Notes: generated from the sequence alone by a model not told the origin. 64,000 nucleotides of DNA from Bacteroidota bacterium (GCA_016706255.1 JADJJZ010000003.1:434001-498000), one strand, 5' to 3'. Shown: positions 44,567-54,422, counted from the first letter of the stretch. Program-made: numbers and translations.

Positions 44567-45869
44567 TGCTAAATATTTTATCAGCTTAATAATAGTTGTT
44601 GCTCTAACTTCAAATGCAATTGCACAAACGCTAACCTTAGTGGAAGCAAGGGCATTAACCTTAAGTAATAATTATGGCATACAAATTCAGCAATTAAATT
44701 CAGATATTACTGCATTGCAAAACAGTGCCGGTTATGCCGGTATGTTACCAACTATTTCGGCAACTGCAGCTTATAACACCGAATTAACCAATTCAGAGCA
44801 AAAATATTTTAGTGGAGATGTAAGGTCAGTTACCAACGCAGGGGCTAATGCTTTTGATGCGGGTGTTTATTTAAACTGGACACTTTTTGATGGTTTTGCC
44901 ATGTTTGCTACACGCGATAAATTAAATGAATTGGCAGCAAAAGGTGAATTACAATTAAAAAATGAAATAGAATATACCATGTATGATTTGAACGCAGCAT
45001 GGTATCAGATGATTCAATTACAGGAAGCAGCTGAGGTTAACAAGAAAAACATTGAGGTTTCACTTGAACGTTATCGTATTGCAAAAAACCGAGAAACACT
45101 TGGTGCAGCTTCACACCTGGATGTGTTGCAGGCTGAAGTTGATTTGCATACTGATAGTGCGTCACTCATGCAAACTAATTTACAATTAAAAAATACAAAA
45201 GCTAAAATAAATAATATCATTGGCAGAGATCCTGCAACTGAATTTAATTCTACTGAAAAAATTACAGTTAATACTGGAATTATTTATAGTGATGTAATAA
45301 CTAAATCTATTGAAAATAATACAGAACTCCAAATAGCAAAAAAAGATGAAGCCATTTATAATCTACAGGTAAAAGAATTTAAGGCTTTGTTGTATCCTGA
45401 ATTAAACTTGACCGGCGGATATGGTTATCTTAAATCAACTTCTGAATCCGGATTTGTGGAGTCTAATCTGAATTATGGGCCATCTGTTGGATTGTCATTA
45501 AATATTCCATTATTTAACGGTTTTACTACTTCCAGAAATATTGATATTGCACAAATCGGACAACAAATAGTAACAACTCAAACACAACAATTGCAGTTGG
45601 ATATTAATACATGGATTTATACTTTATACAACCAGTATTCCACCTCATTGGCGTTAATGGAATTGGAGCAACGTAATATTGAAGCAGCGCAACAAAATGT
45701 AACCATTGCGTTGGCAAAATTTGATTTGGGTAATATCACTTCAGTTGAACTTAGGGAAATTCAACAGGCATTATTGAACGCTCAAAACCGATTGCTGGTC
45801 GAAACCTTAAACGCTAAACTTGCAGAATTGCAATTAATGAAAATAAGCGGTCAGTTGCCCGTAAATTAA
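44556..45869 (+). CDS. TolC-family outer-membrane efflux protein
   Basis: A signal peptide (MKINAKYFISLIIVVALTS, ending AIAQ) precedes an OEP-type protein: TLVEARALTLSNNYGIQIQ, long coiled-coil helices (ERYRIAKNRETLGAASHLDVLQ) and the repeated second half starting ITKSIENNTELQIAKK, with the beta-barrel region GLSLNIPLFNGFTTSRNI. ATG 44556 is chosen for the signal peptide; the frame is open 60 bases further upstream inside the pump gene. It completes a tripartite efflux system with the two upstream genes. Confidence 0.94.
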   Translation: MKINAKYFISLIIVVALTSNAIAQTLTLVEARALTLSNNYGIQIQQLNSDITALQNSAGYAGMLPTISATAAYNTELTNSEQKYFSGDVRSVTNAGANAFDAGVYLNWTLFDGFAMFATRDKLNELAAKGELQLKNEIEYTMYDLNAAWYQMIQLQEAAEVNKKNIEVSLERYRIAKNRETLGAASHLDVLQAEVDLHTDSASLMQTNLQLKNTKAKINNIIGRDPATEFNSTEKITVNTGIIYSDVITKSIENNTELQIAKKDEAIYNLQVKEFKALLYPELNLTGGYGYLKSTSESGFVESNLNYGPSVGLSLNIPLFNGFTTSRNIDIAQIGQQIVTTQTQQLQLDINTWIYTLYNQYSTSLALMELEQRNIEAAQQNVTIALAKFDLGNITSVELREIQQALLNAQNRLLVETLNAKLAELQLMKISGQLPVN

Positions 45870-45908
45870 GCGACAATCTCAACAATTAGTTATTACGTAT
45901 ATCATAAT

Positions 45909-46562
45909 ATGTATTTAATTGCATGTTTAATGTTATTTTTTAATTCGCCGCAACCAAAGCAACATACCATGTTATGCCTTGGTGATAGTTACACGATTGG
46001 TCAGTCCGTAGAAACCTCAGAACGTTTCCCGGAGCAAACCGTTTCCAAACTTGCTGATAAATCAAACAGTTTTAATGCACCGGAAATTATCGCCCGCACC
46101 GGATGGACATGTGATGAACTGAATAAGGCAATTAATCAAAAAAATATCAAAACAACTTTTGATGTTGTCACTTTGCTGATTGGCGTGAACGACCAGTTTC
46201 GCGGATATGACACAACCGGTTATGCAACAGATTTTGAACAATTATTAAAAACGGCCATACAATTTGCAAATAATAAACCCGCACATGTTTTTGTATTAAA
46301 TATACCTGATTACGATGTAACTCCCTTTGCCGCAAATGCAAAACAAACGCCCGGACAGATTGCAGCTGATATCGATAACTTTAATACTATTAATAAGCGC
46401 ATCGCCAATAAATACCATGTCAATTATATTGATATTACTCCAATTTCCAGAAAAGCTGAAAGTCAATCAGATTTAATTGCCTATGATGGATTACATCCTT
46501 CTGGTAAAATGTATGGTTTGTGGGCAGATAAATTAGCTGAGTTAATCAGCACAATTTATTAG
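45909..46562 (+). CDS. SGNH/GDSL hydrolase
   Basis: Block I LCLGDSYTIGQS has the catalytic Ser; block III LLIGVNDQF the oxyanion Asn; block V YDGLHPSGK the Asp and His of the triad. A short hydrophobic N-terminus, MYLIACLMLFF, may be a weak signal peptide. The 217 residues match the small esterase/lipase-like SGNH group; the substrate is unknown. The stop overlaps the convergent metH stop by 3 bases. Confidence 0.9.
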   Translation: MYLIACLMLFFNSPQPKQHTMLCLGDSYTIGQSVETSERFPEQTVSKLADKSNSFNAPEIIARTGWTCDELNKAINQKNIKTTFDVVTLLIGVNDQFRGYDTTGYATDFEQLLKTAIQFANNKPAHVFVLNIPDYDVTPFAANAKQTPGQIAADIDNFNTINKRIANKYHVNYIDITPISRKAESQSDLIAYDGLHPSGKMYGLWADKLAELISTIY

Positions 46563-49500
46563 TAATTAATATTACTGCTCAACCATTTTTCCATTACTTC
46601 AGGTGACATGTTTTTTCGTTTGGCTAAATCAAGCACCTGGTCTTTACCTATTTTACCCGTTCCGAAATATTTTGCTTCCGGATGTGCAAAGTACCAACCA
46701 CTAACACTAGCTGCAGGATACATAGCCATACTGTCGGTAAGCTGAATGCCAATATTTTCTGTTACCTTAAGTAAATTAAATAAGGTAATTTTTTCGGTAT
46801 GATCAGGGCATGCTGGATAACCGGGCGCAGGTCTTATACCCACATAATTTTCACTGATGAGTTGCTCAGTTGAGTTGTTTTCATCTTTGGAATAACCCCA
46901 TAATTCTTTGCGCATTAATTCGTGCATACGTTCTGCAAATGCTTCTGCTAACCTGTCGGCAAGTGCTTTTAATAAAATGCTGTTATAGTCATCATGTTGT
47001 GCTTCAAATGCTGCAACTTTACCCTCAATATTAAACCCGGCACTTACCGCAAATGCACCTAAATAATCTGTTTTCCCCGATGTTTCAGGTAAAATAAAAT
47101 CGCTCAGGCAATAATTAGCCTGACCGTCAACCTTTTTATTTTGCTGTCGAATATGATGTAATGTGCAAATCACTTTATTGTTATCATCCAACAACTCAAT
47201 GTCATCTTCAACTGAACGCGCTTTGAAAATTCCCACTACTGCTTTTGCTGTGAGCCATTTTTCTGCAACTATTTTATCAAGTAAAACCTGTGCATCTTCA
47301 AATAATTTTTGTGCTGCTTCACCTATAAGTTCATCTTCCAAAATAGCAGGATATTTTCCATGTAATTCCCATGTTTGAAAAAATGGTGTCCAGTCGATAT
47401 ATTTTACTAACTCTGCAATAGGATAATCATCAAATGTTTTAATTCCGGTAAAACTTGGTGTTACAGGATTATACTCAGTATCTTTTAATTGAATTTTGTT
47501 TTTACGAGCATCTGCCAAACTCAAAAATCCTTTAAAAGATTGTTTTGATTTGTGGTTTTGATTTAAGATGGCATATTCATCTTTTATTTCCTGAACAAAT
47601 GCTGTCTTTTCATGATTCAACAATTTTCCTGCAATGGTAACACTGCGCGATGCATCGGTAACATGAATTACAGGCTGATTATATGCAGGTGCAATTTTAA
47701 CTGCTGTATGCGTGCGGGATGTAGTTGCACCACCTATTAATAACGGAATGGTGAAATTTCTTTTTTCCATTTCAGATGCCACATAAACCATTTCATCAAG
47801 AGAAGGCGTAATTAATCCGCTTAAGCCAATTATATCTACCTTCTCACTTATTGCAGTATTTAAAATCTTCTCTGCATTTACCATCACCCCTAAATCAATT
47901 ATTTCATAATTGTTGCAGGCTAATACCACACCAACAATATTTTTACCAATGTCGTGTACATCACCTTTTACTGTTGCCATCAATACCTTTGGTCTGCCAT
48001 CAGTATTTCCGCTAAGTGTTTTTTCTTTTTCAATAAAAGGTTGTAAATAAGCAACTGCTTTTTTCATTACGCGGGCACTTTTAACTACCTGCGGTAAAAA
48101 CATTTTTCCGCTGCCAAATAAATCGCCTACCACATTCATTCCGGCCATTAAAGGACCTTCAATTACATCAAGCGGTTTTGCATATTTTACTCTGGCTTCT
48201 TCAATATCTGTATCTATAAAATCAGTAATTCCTTTCACCAATGCATAACTCAATCTTGCTTCTACTGTATTATTTCGCCATTCATCGGTAACAATTGCTG
48301 TTTTATCTTTTTTCTTTAATGTTTCTGCAAATGCTACGAGATTTTCAGTTGCATTTTCATTGCGGTTAAAAATTACATCTTCAATTTTTATTAATAAATC
48401 TTTATCGATATTTTCATAAATATCAATCATGCCCGCATTTACAATTCCCATGTCCATTCCGGCTTTTATGGCATGATATAAAAATGCGGCATGCATGGCT
48501 TCGCGAACCGTATTATTTCCCTGAAATGCGAATGAAATATTACTTACTCCACCACTAACTAATGCGCCTGGTAAATTTGCTTTAATCCATTTTGTGGCAT
48601 TAATAAAATCAACAGCATAATTATTGTGCTCTTCTATCCCTGTACCTATCGTTAAAATATTTGGATCGAAAATAATATCTGTTGGCGCAAAATGTAATTC
48701 ATTTACTAATATTTTGTAAGCGCGTTCACAAATTTCAATGCGTTTTTCAAATGTTGTTGCCTGACCTTCTTCATCAAACGCCATAACTATTACAGCGGCG
48801 CCTAATTGTTTAGCCTTGTGTGCATGTTCTTTAAATTTAGATTCACCTTCTTTAAGTGAAATGGAATTGACAATGCTTTTTCCCTGCAAACATTTTAATC
48901 CGGCTTCAATTACTTCCCACTTACTTGAATCAATCATCACAGGCACGCGCGAAATATCGGGTTCAGCAGCAATTAAATTTAAAAAAGTTATCATTGCATG
49001 AACTGAATCAATCATACCTTCATCCATGTTCACATCAATAACCTGGGCGCCATTTTCAACCTGCTGTCGTGCAACAATTAATGCATCATCATATTTTTCC
49101 TCAGTAATTAATCGTTTAAATTGTTTACTTCCAGTAATATTTGTTCGTTCTCCAACATTAACGAAATTACTTCCTTCAAATAATTCAAATTTTTCTAACC
49201 CTGCAAAGGCAGGTAATTTTGGTAATACCTGTGGTATACGTGGCGGATATTTCGATGCTATTTTACTGATATAGGCAATGTGCGCAGGTGTAGTTCCGCA
49301 GCAGCCGCCAATAATATTTACCCATCCATTTTTTAAATAAACTTCAACATCATTACCATTACTTTCAGGTGTTTCATCATATTCGCCAAATGCATTTGGT
49401 AAACCTGCATTTGGATATGCAGAAACAAATAAATCGGTGTTAACAGAAAGTGTCTGAATATATTCTTTTAATTGTTTAGCACCTAAAGCACAATTTAAGC

Positions 49501-50221
49501 CGATACTTAATAATGGTAAATGACTAATTGAAACGAGAAATGCTTCAACTGTTTGTCCACTCAACGTTCTGCCACTGGCATCGGTTATTGTGCCGGAAAC
49601 CATAACCGGTAATTTTTTACCTGTTTCCGTAAATAATTTATCTATCGCGAAAATTGCTGCCTTGGCATTAAGTGTATCAAAAATGGTTTCTATCAATAAA
49701 ATGTCTGCACCACCATCCATCAAACCCCTGGCTTCTTCATAATATGCATCTGCCATCTCATCAAAAGTAACGGTGCGATAACCGGGATTATTAACGTCGG
49801 GAGACAAACTCAGCGTTTTATTGGTTGGCCCAAGTGCACCTGCCACAAAACGGGGTTTATCCGGATTTTTAACTGTATATTCTGCAGCAGCAGCTTTAGC
49901 AAGTTGTGCTGAAACTAAATTGAGTTCATAAGCCAGGTGCTCCAAACCATAATCTGCCTGGGCTATTGCTGTTCCACTAAAAGTGTTGGTTTCAATAATA
50001 TCGGCTCCTGCTTCAAGATATTGCTCATGAATGGCCTTAATAATTTGCGGCTGGGTAAGTGACAACAAGTCATTATTGCCCCTCAAATCATGTGGATGGT
50101 CCTTAAAACGTTCTCCTCTGAACTCAGCTTCACTAAGTTTATACTGCTGAATCATGCTTCCCATTGCTCCATCGAGCACCATGATGCGTTTTGCCAGAAT
50201 GTTCCTCAAAATATTTTCCAC
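46559..50221 (-). CDS. metH: Cobalamin-dependent methionine synthase
   Basis: MetH transfers methyl from methyl-tetrahydrofolate to homocysteine via cobalamin. All four modules are seen in order: a homocysteine domain with zinc Cys residues (GLNCALG, GGCCGTTP about 308), a pterin domain (NVGERTNITGSKQF), a B12 domain with KGDVHDIGKNIVGVV (axial His about 755), and the activation domain with RPAPGYPACPDHTE about 1130. GTG 50221 gives 1220 residues and keeps ENILRNILAKRI, which aligns with the N-terminus of known MetH. The promoter box ends 4 bases upstream, so the mRNA may be leaderless. ATG 50182 is an alternative. Confidence 0.96.
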   Translation of the reverse strand: MENILRNILAKRIMVLDGAMGSMIQQYKLSEAEFRGERFKDHPHDLRGNNDLLSLTQPQIIKAIHEQYLEAGADIIETNTFSGTAIAQADYGLEHLAYELNLVSAQLAKAAAAEYTVKNPDKPRFVAGALGPTNKTLSLSPDVNNPGYRTVTFDEMADAYYEEARGLMDGGADILLIETIFDTLNAKAAIFAIDKLFTETGKKLPVMVSGTITDASGRTLSGQTVEAFLVSISHLPLLSIGLNCALGAKQLKEYIQTLSVNTDLFVSAYPNAGLPNAFGEYDETPESNGNDVEVYLKNGWVNIIGGCCGTTPAHIAYISKIASKYPPRIPQVLPKLPAFAGLEKFELFEGSNFVNVGERTNITGSKQFKRLITEEKYDDALIVARQQVENGAQVIDVNMDEGMIDSVHAMITFLNLIAAEPDISRVPVMIDSSKWEVIEAGLKCLQGKSIVNSISLKEGESKFKEHAHKAKQLGAAVIVMAFDEEGQATTFEKRIEICERAYKILVNELHFAPTDIIFDPNILTIGTGIEEHNNYAVDFINATKWIKANLPGALVSGGVSNISFAFQGNNTVREAMHAAFLYHAIKAGMDMGIVNAGMIDIYENIDKDLLIKIEDVIFNRNENATENLVAFAETLKKKDKTAIVTDEWRNNTVEARLSYALVKGITDFIDTDIEEARVKYAKPLDVIEGPLMAGMNVVGDLFGSGKMFLPQVVKSARVMKKAVAYLQPFIEKEKTLSGNTDGRPKVLMATVKGDVHDIGKNIVGVVLACNNYEIIDLGVMVNAEKILNTAISEKVDIIGLSGLITPSLDEMVYVASEMEKRNFTIPLLIGGATTSRTHTAVKIAPAYNQPVIHVTDASRSVTIAGKLLNHEKTAFVQEIKDEYAILNQNHKSKQSFKGFLSLADARKNKIQLKDTEYNPVTPSFTGIKTFDDYPIAELVKYIDWTPFFQTWELHGKYPAILEDELIGEAAQKLFEDAQVLLDKIVAEKWLTAKAVVGIFKARSVEDDIELLDDNNKVICTLHHIRQQNKKVDGQANYCLSDFILPETSGKTDYLGAFAVSAGFNIEGKVAAFEAQHDDYNSILLKALADRLAEAFAERMHELMRKELWGYSKDENNSTEQLISENYVGIRPAPGYPACPDHTEKITLFNLLKVTENIGIQLTDSMAMYPAASVSGWYFAHPEAKYFGTGKIGKDQVLDLAKRKNMSPEVMEKWLSSNINY

Positions 50222-50224
50222 GCG

Positions 50225-50253
50225 CAAATTTACATCAACAAGGTTTTACCAAA
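50225..50253 (-). promoter_or_regulatory. -33/-7 promoter of metH
   Basis: On the minus strand TTTG (50253-50250), a 17-base spacer and TAAATTTG (50232-50225) match the Bacteroidota consensus with a slightly short spacer. Only three bases separate the box from the GTG at 50221. This leaves no room for a leader riboswitch. Confidence 0.6.
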
Positions 50254-50691
50254 CAGATGAGTTCAAAAGAATTACAAAATCAGCATAAATAAGCTCAATT
50301 CTTTGAATTTTCTTCAATAAAGTATCTTGCGAAAATCAATACCTTGCAAAGATGGTAAACGGCTAAAAAATAGGTGTTCCATGACAGTCAAAAATAATTT
50401 TCTTTTAGGACTTACATCTTGATAATCAGCATTTTAGACATTATTATGACATAATTTTGTGCTGAAAACCCTTATTACGTGACAGCCAACATACCCTGTG
50501 CTTAGAATTTTGTAAGGAAATTTATGGAAATTGCAAAAATCCGCTAATTTTACGCAACTTTTATGGGGGGTGGGGCATCTACACAATACAGTTCTTGTTT
50601 TATCTTCCGTAACTTGTTACATTGAAACGCCACATAATCAAAAATTAGTTAACCAATTTAATCATTAATTAACCCTTAATTTTAATTTCAA
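50254..50691. other. Long divergent intergenic region between metH and the metalloprotease gene
   Basis: This 438-base region has no supported ORF. Seen in it: an imperfect inverted repeat (TTCAAAAGAATT at 50262-50273 against AATTCTTTGAA at 50297-50307) behind the metH promoter; an exact but distant -7-like TAATTTTG at 50452-50459 on the plus strand; a G-run pair at 50565-50575; a palindrome GTAAC-TT-GTTAC at 50609-50620; and about 50 bases of A/T-rich sequence directly before the metalloprotease ATG, as often seen before well-expressed Bacteroidota genes. None is certain to be functional. Confidence 0.4.
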
Positions 50692-52635
50692 ATGTTGAAA
50701 AAATCGTTACTTTTCACAGCTTTCTCATTTATGTTGGGAGGTTTAGTGATGGCGCAGGCGCCACAGCGTAGCTGTTCAACAATGGACGTAGATGCTCGTT
50801 TAAGAGCTGAAGATCCAATGTATGAAATCAATAGAGCAGCTATTGAGGAATTTACTCAAAACTACATTGCAACTGAAGCTAACACCGGCGAAAGAGCTGT
50901 TGTTACCATTCCGGTTGTTGTACACATTATTTACAACGTAGCAGCAGAAAACATTGCTGATGCTCGTGTTTTTGAACAAATTGACGTTTTAAACAAAGAT
51001 TTCCGTCGCTTAAATGCTGACGTTGGTGAAACACCTGCTTATTTTACAGGAGTTGCTGCTGACTGTGAAATCAATTTCTGTTTAGCTACTGTTGACCCAA
51101 GTGGTAACCCAACTACAGGTATCACTAGAACCAGCACAACTAAAACTTCATTCAGCACTGCTGATGATATGAAATTTGCTACTTACGGACATACTGCATG
51201 GGACAGAAATAAATATCTGAACTTATGGGTTTGTGACTTAAGTGGTGGTTTATTAGGTTATGCTCAGTTCCCTGGTGGTGCTGCTGCTACTGATGGTGTT
51301 GCTATCGACTACGTTTATTTCGGAACAGGTGGTGGCGCTGCTGCTGCTCCTTACGATTTAGGTAGAACTGCAACTCACGAAGTTGGTCACTGGTTAAACT
51401 TATTCCATATTTGGGGTGATGATGGTACCGGTTGCGGCGGATCTGATGCTGTAGGTGATACTCCTAATCAGGCTGACGAAACTTATGGTTGCCCTAACGG
51501 AACTATTCGTATTTCTTGCTCTAACGGTCCTAACGGTGACATGTATCAAAACTACATGGATTATACTGATGATGGCTGTATGAACTTATTTACTGCTGGT
51601 CAAAAAGCTCGCGCTCAGGCATTATTTGCTGCGGGTGGTGCCAGAGTAAGTCTTACAACTTCTAATGGCTGCGCAGGTGGCGGTGGAGTTACTTGTGCTG
51701 TTCCAACCGGAATGACAACAACTTCAATCGGTACTACAACAGCTACTTTCAACTGGACTGCTGCTGCTGGCGCTACTAGCTATAACGTTCGTTATAAAGC
51801 TACTGCTGCTGCAACTTGGACTACAACAACTTCAGCTACAACTTCTAAAGCTGTTACCGGCTTAACTGCAGGTACTGCTTACGAATGGCAAGTTCAAACT
51901 GTTTGTGCTGCAGGTGCTACTAGTGCTTACACTTCTTCTACTACATTTACTACTACTGGTGGTGGTGCAACTTGCGTTGACAACTACGAACCAAACAATA
52001 CTTCAGGAACTGCTGTAACATTATCTACTGGTACAACTTACCAGGAATTAATTGCCAGCTCTACCGATGTAGATTGGTTTAAATTCACTACTACAGGTGC
52101 TAATACTAAAATAAAAGTAAACGTTACCTCTTTACCAGCCGACTACGATGTTAAATTATACAACCAGTCTGTTGCTCAAAAAGGTGTTTCTGAAAATGGT
52201 GGAACTGCTGACGAACAAATTATCTGGAATACAACTGCTACTGGAACACGTTATGTTCAGGTTTACGGTTGGTCAGGTGCGTTTAACGCAAGCGATTGCT
52301 ATGATTTATTAATTTCAGTTCGTTCTGCTAACTGGAAAGATGATGGCACATTTGCTACCGTTGATGAAGAATGGAATAACTCAATTCTTGGTGTATTCCC
52401 TAACCCTGCTTCAGGTGAAATGGTTACAGTTGATTACTTCAGCGTTCAGGAAGATATGAATGTTACAATCACTTTAGTTGATATTCTTGGCCGTCAGGTT
52501 GGAACTTCAACTGCTGCTGTAACTTCAGGCGAAAACATGATTGATGTTAATATCGATCAGTTAGAAGCCGGCTTCTACTTCGTTGTTATCAGCAATGGTA
52601 AATCAAGCTACTCTGAAAAATTTGTGGTTGAATAA
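50692..52635 (+). CDS. Secreted M43-family zinc metalloprotease with FnIII, PPC and T9SS domains
   Basis: A signal peptide (LLFTAFSFMLGGLVMAQ) is followed by a propeptide with a free Cys (RSCSTMD), possibly a cysteine switch. The catalytic domain has HEVGHWLNLFH (HExxHxxGxxH-like, from residue 229) and the Met-turn NYMDYTDDGC, as in ulilysin/mirolysin. Then come a fibronectin type III domain (TATFNWTAAAGATSYNVRY), a prepeptidase C-terminal domain (YEPNNTSGTA, DVDWFKFTT) and a T9SS sorting domain (LGVFPNPASGEM to the end). It is probably exported and anchored at or released from the cell surface. Rich in GCT, GGT and AAC codons compared with its neighbours, which suggests high expression. Confidence 0.92.
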   Translation: MLKKSLLFTAFSFMLGGLVMAQAPQRSCSTMDVDARLRAEDPMYEINRAAIEEFTQNYIATEANTGERAVVTIPVVVHIIYNVAAENIADARVFEQIDVLNKDFRRLNADVGETPAYFTGVAADCEINFCLATVDPSGNPTTGITRTSTTKTSFSTADDMKFATYGHTAWDRNKYLNLWVCDLSGGLLGYAQFPGGAAATDGVAIDYVYFGTGGGAAAAPYDLGRTATHEVGHWLNLFHIWGDDGTGCGGSDAVGDTPNQADETYGCPNGTIRISCSNGPNGDMYQNYMDYTDDGCMNLFTAGQKARAQALFAAGGARVSLTTSNGCAGGGGVTCAVPTGMTTTSIGTTTATFNWTAAAGATSYNVRYKATAAATWTTTTSATTSKAVTGLTAGTAYEWQVQTVCAAGATSAYTSSTTFTTTGGGATCVDNYEPNNTSGTAVTLSTGTTYQELIASSTDVDWFKFTTTGANTKIKVNVTSLPADYDVKLYNQSVAQKGVSENGGTADEQIIWNTTATGTRYVQVYGWSGAFNASDCYDLLISVRSANWKDDGTFATVDEEWNNSILGVFPNPASGEMVTVDYFSVQEDMNVTITLVDILGRQVGTSTAAVTSGENMIDVNIDQLEAGFYFVVISNGKSSYSEKFVVE

Positions 52636-52654
52636 TTAAAATCATAAATCATAT

Positions 52655-52689
52655 AAAAAGCGGTTGTCTCGTTGAGGCAGCCGCTTTTT
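52655..52689 (+). terminator. Rho-independent terminator after the metalloprotease gene
   Basis: AAAAAGCGGTTGTCTC, loop GTT, then GAGGCAGCCGCTTTTT pair over 16 positions, with two G-U pairs, and end in a T-run. This is the strongest terminator in the window, 20 bases after the stop codon. Confidence 0.85.
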
Positions 52690-52743
52690 GTTTTACAATA
52701 TTGATGGGTACATCGTAATACTTAATCCATGCCTTACTTTTTG

Positions 52744-52751
52744 TAAATTTG
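52744..52751 (+). promoter_or_regulatory. Bacteroidota -7 box of pheS
   Basis: TAAATTTG is an exact consensus match ending 5 bases before the ATG at 52757. The transcript would start at or next to the start codon, so pheS may be leaderless. No clear -33 box is present. Confidence 0.55.
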
Positions 52752-52756
52752 CTCGC

Positions 52757-53809
52757 ATGGAAGGCTTACAGGATCAATTCAGCACTATCGAAGCGCTAAA
52801 AGCAGATGTACAGGCTTTTGTTGTTACGAATGCTGCTGAACTGGAACAATTCAGAATTAAATTTCTTGGAACAAAAAATGTTTTGAAAGACATTTTTGCA
52901 GAAATCAAAAATGTTCCGAATGAACGAAAAAAAGAATTCGGCCAAAAAGTAAATGAATTAAAACAACAGGCAGAAACCCGATTTACGGAGCTCGAAGCAC
53001 TTTATAAAAACAATACAGCTGTAATTGCAGATACTATTGATATGAGTATGCCTGCAAATACCACTGCGCCAGGTGCGCGACATCCAATTACCTTAATGAA
53101 GGATGAGCTGATGTCCATATTTACCCGTATCGGTTACACCGCAATCGACGGACCGGAAATTGAAGACGACTGGCATAATTTCACCGCTTTAGGTATGCCT
53201 GAAGACCACCCGGCAAGAGATATGCAGGATACATTTTATGTGCAAACAAATCCTGCTATTTTGTTACGAACACATACTTCCAATGTGCAAATTCGTGTTA
53301 TGGAAGCATTGTCGAAAGCACGAAAACAACCACCGGTTCGAATTGTTGCTTTGGGTCGTACTTATAGAAATGAAACCATTTCAGCAAGAGCGCATTGTAC
53401 TTTTCATCAAATAGAATTATTATATATCGATGAAGGGGTAACCTTTGCCGATATGAAACAAACTTTGCTTTATCTCGCACAGGAATTATACGGAGCGCAA
53501 ACAAAAATTCGTTTACGTCCAAGTTATTTTCCATTTACAGAGCCCAGTGCAGAAATGGATGTGAGTTGCTTTGTTTGTGGCGGCAATGGTTGTGCAATTT
53601 GTAAACATACCGGATGGGTTGAAATTGGCGGATGCGGTATGGTTGATCCCGTTGTGCTCGAAAATTGTGGTATCGATTCTGAAAAATATACCGGATTCGC
53701 ATTTGGATTCGGATTGGAAAGAATGGCGATATTAAAATATAAAATTAATGATATCAGGTTATTTACTGAAAATGATTTACGTTTTTTAAAACAATTTGAA
53801 CAGCTTTAA
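52757..53809 (+). CDS. pheS: Phenylalanyl-tRNA synthetase alpha subunit
   Basis: This is a class II synthetase subunit that charges tRNA-Phe together with PheT, which is not in the window. An N-terminal coiled coil (residues about 1-85) precedes the catalytic core: GARHPITLMKDELMS (motif 1), GRTYRNETISARAHCTFHQ (motif 2) and FGFGLERMAILKY (motif 3). A Cys-rich insertion DVSCFVCGGNGCAICKHTGW is typical of Bacteroidota PheS. ATG 52757 gives the usual 350 residues and sits just behind the promoter box; the frame is open 69 bases further upstream but that would overlap the promoter. Confidence 0.96.
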   Translation: MEGLQDQFSTIEALKADVQAFVVTNAAELEQFRIKFLGTKNVLKDIFAEIKNVPNERKKEFGQKVNELKQQAETRFTELEALYKNNTAVIADTIDMSMPANTTAPGARHPITLMKDELMSIFTRIGYTAIDGPEIEDDWHNFTALGMPEDHPARDMQDTFYVQTNPAILLRTHTSNVQIRVMEALSKARKQPPVRIVALGRTYRNETISARAHCTFHQIELLYIDEGVTFADMKQTLLYLAQELYGAQTKIRLRPSYFPFTEPSAEMDVSCFVCGGNGCAICKHTGWVEIGGCGMVDPVVLENCGIDSEKYTGFAFGFGLERMAILKYKINDIRLFTENDLRFLKQFEQL

Positions 53810-53813
53810 TTAC

Positions 53814-54422
53814 ATGAAATTCCGTATCGTAATATTTTTATTTACTGCACTTTTATTTACTAATAAAATTTATGCTCAAAGTTCAACACTTGGGGTAGAT
53901 ACTAATGTAGTTTCAGGTAACGACAGTCTCACTATTATTGGAACAGATACAATTATCGGTCCGCCTATAACTTTCCGTTCATACAATGAGCGTTTTATTG
54001 ATTTTATGTTTTTTGATGGCAGTTTTAATGTGGTTTCTTTTCATATCACAGAAAAAAGTTCATCCTTTCAACTCATGTTAAGTAGTTTGGATTCTAGTAC
54101 ATATTGCTTCAGCGTAAGCCCTGAAGAATTTAAAATTTTAATGGCTTATATGAAACAATTTAACGATGAATTACTGGCACAACCCAATTATCCGATAAAA
54201 TGTAATTATTGTCAAACGCTCCAAATGTTTTGGTACGATGGCGATAAAGAACGCAGCACAATTAAACGCAGTTATCGCATCCCTTCCGTTTTTAACGAAA
54301 TTCTTGAATTTTGTTATGATGTGAGCAGCGACGATAAAAGAAAATGTTCAATTGAACTGAACTATTTTCACTCTTTAGAAGGTTTTGAAGATAATCTGAA
54401 AGGACCTTCATCCAATAAATAA
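53814..54422 (+). CDS. Small secreted protein, function unknown
   Basis: A clear signal peptide (FRIVIFLFTALLFTNKIYAQ) starts a 202-residue protein with no domain I recognise. The mature part is polar, with a pair of Cys in KCNYCQTLQMFWY, and Cys at CYD and KRKCSIELNYF. It follows pheS by 4 bases and precedes the radical SAM gene by 7, so the three are probably co-transcribed. The ATG at 53814 begins the signal peptide. Confidence 0.7.
   Translation: MKFRIVIFLFTALLFTNKIYAQSSTLGVDTNVVSGNDSLTIIGTDTIIGPPITFRSYNERFIDFMFFDGSFNVVSFHITEKSSSFQLMLSSLDSSTYCFSVSPEEFKILMAYMKQFNDELLAQPNYPIKCNYCQTLQMFWYDGDKERSTIKRSYRIPSVFNEILEFCYDVSSDDKRKCSIELNYFHSLEGFEDNLKGPSSNK

Noticed and set aside
50565..50575. G-quadruplex in the metH/metalloprotease gap
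   Set aside because: Only two G-runs (6 and 4 bases) are present; four are needed within one strand.
50254..50691. SAM or cobalamin riboswitch before metH
   Set aside because: The promoter ends 3 bases before the start codon, so there is no leader to hold a riboswitch, and no conserved B12-box-like sequence was recognised.
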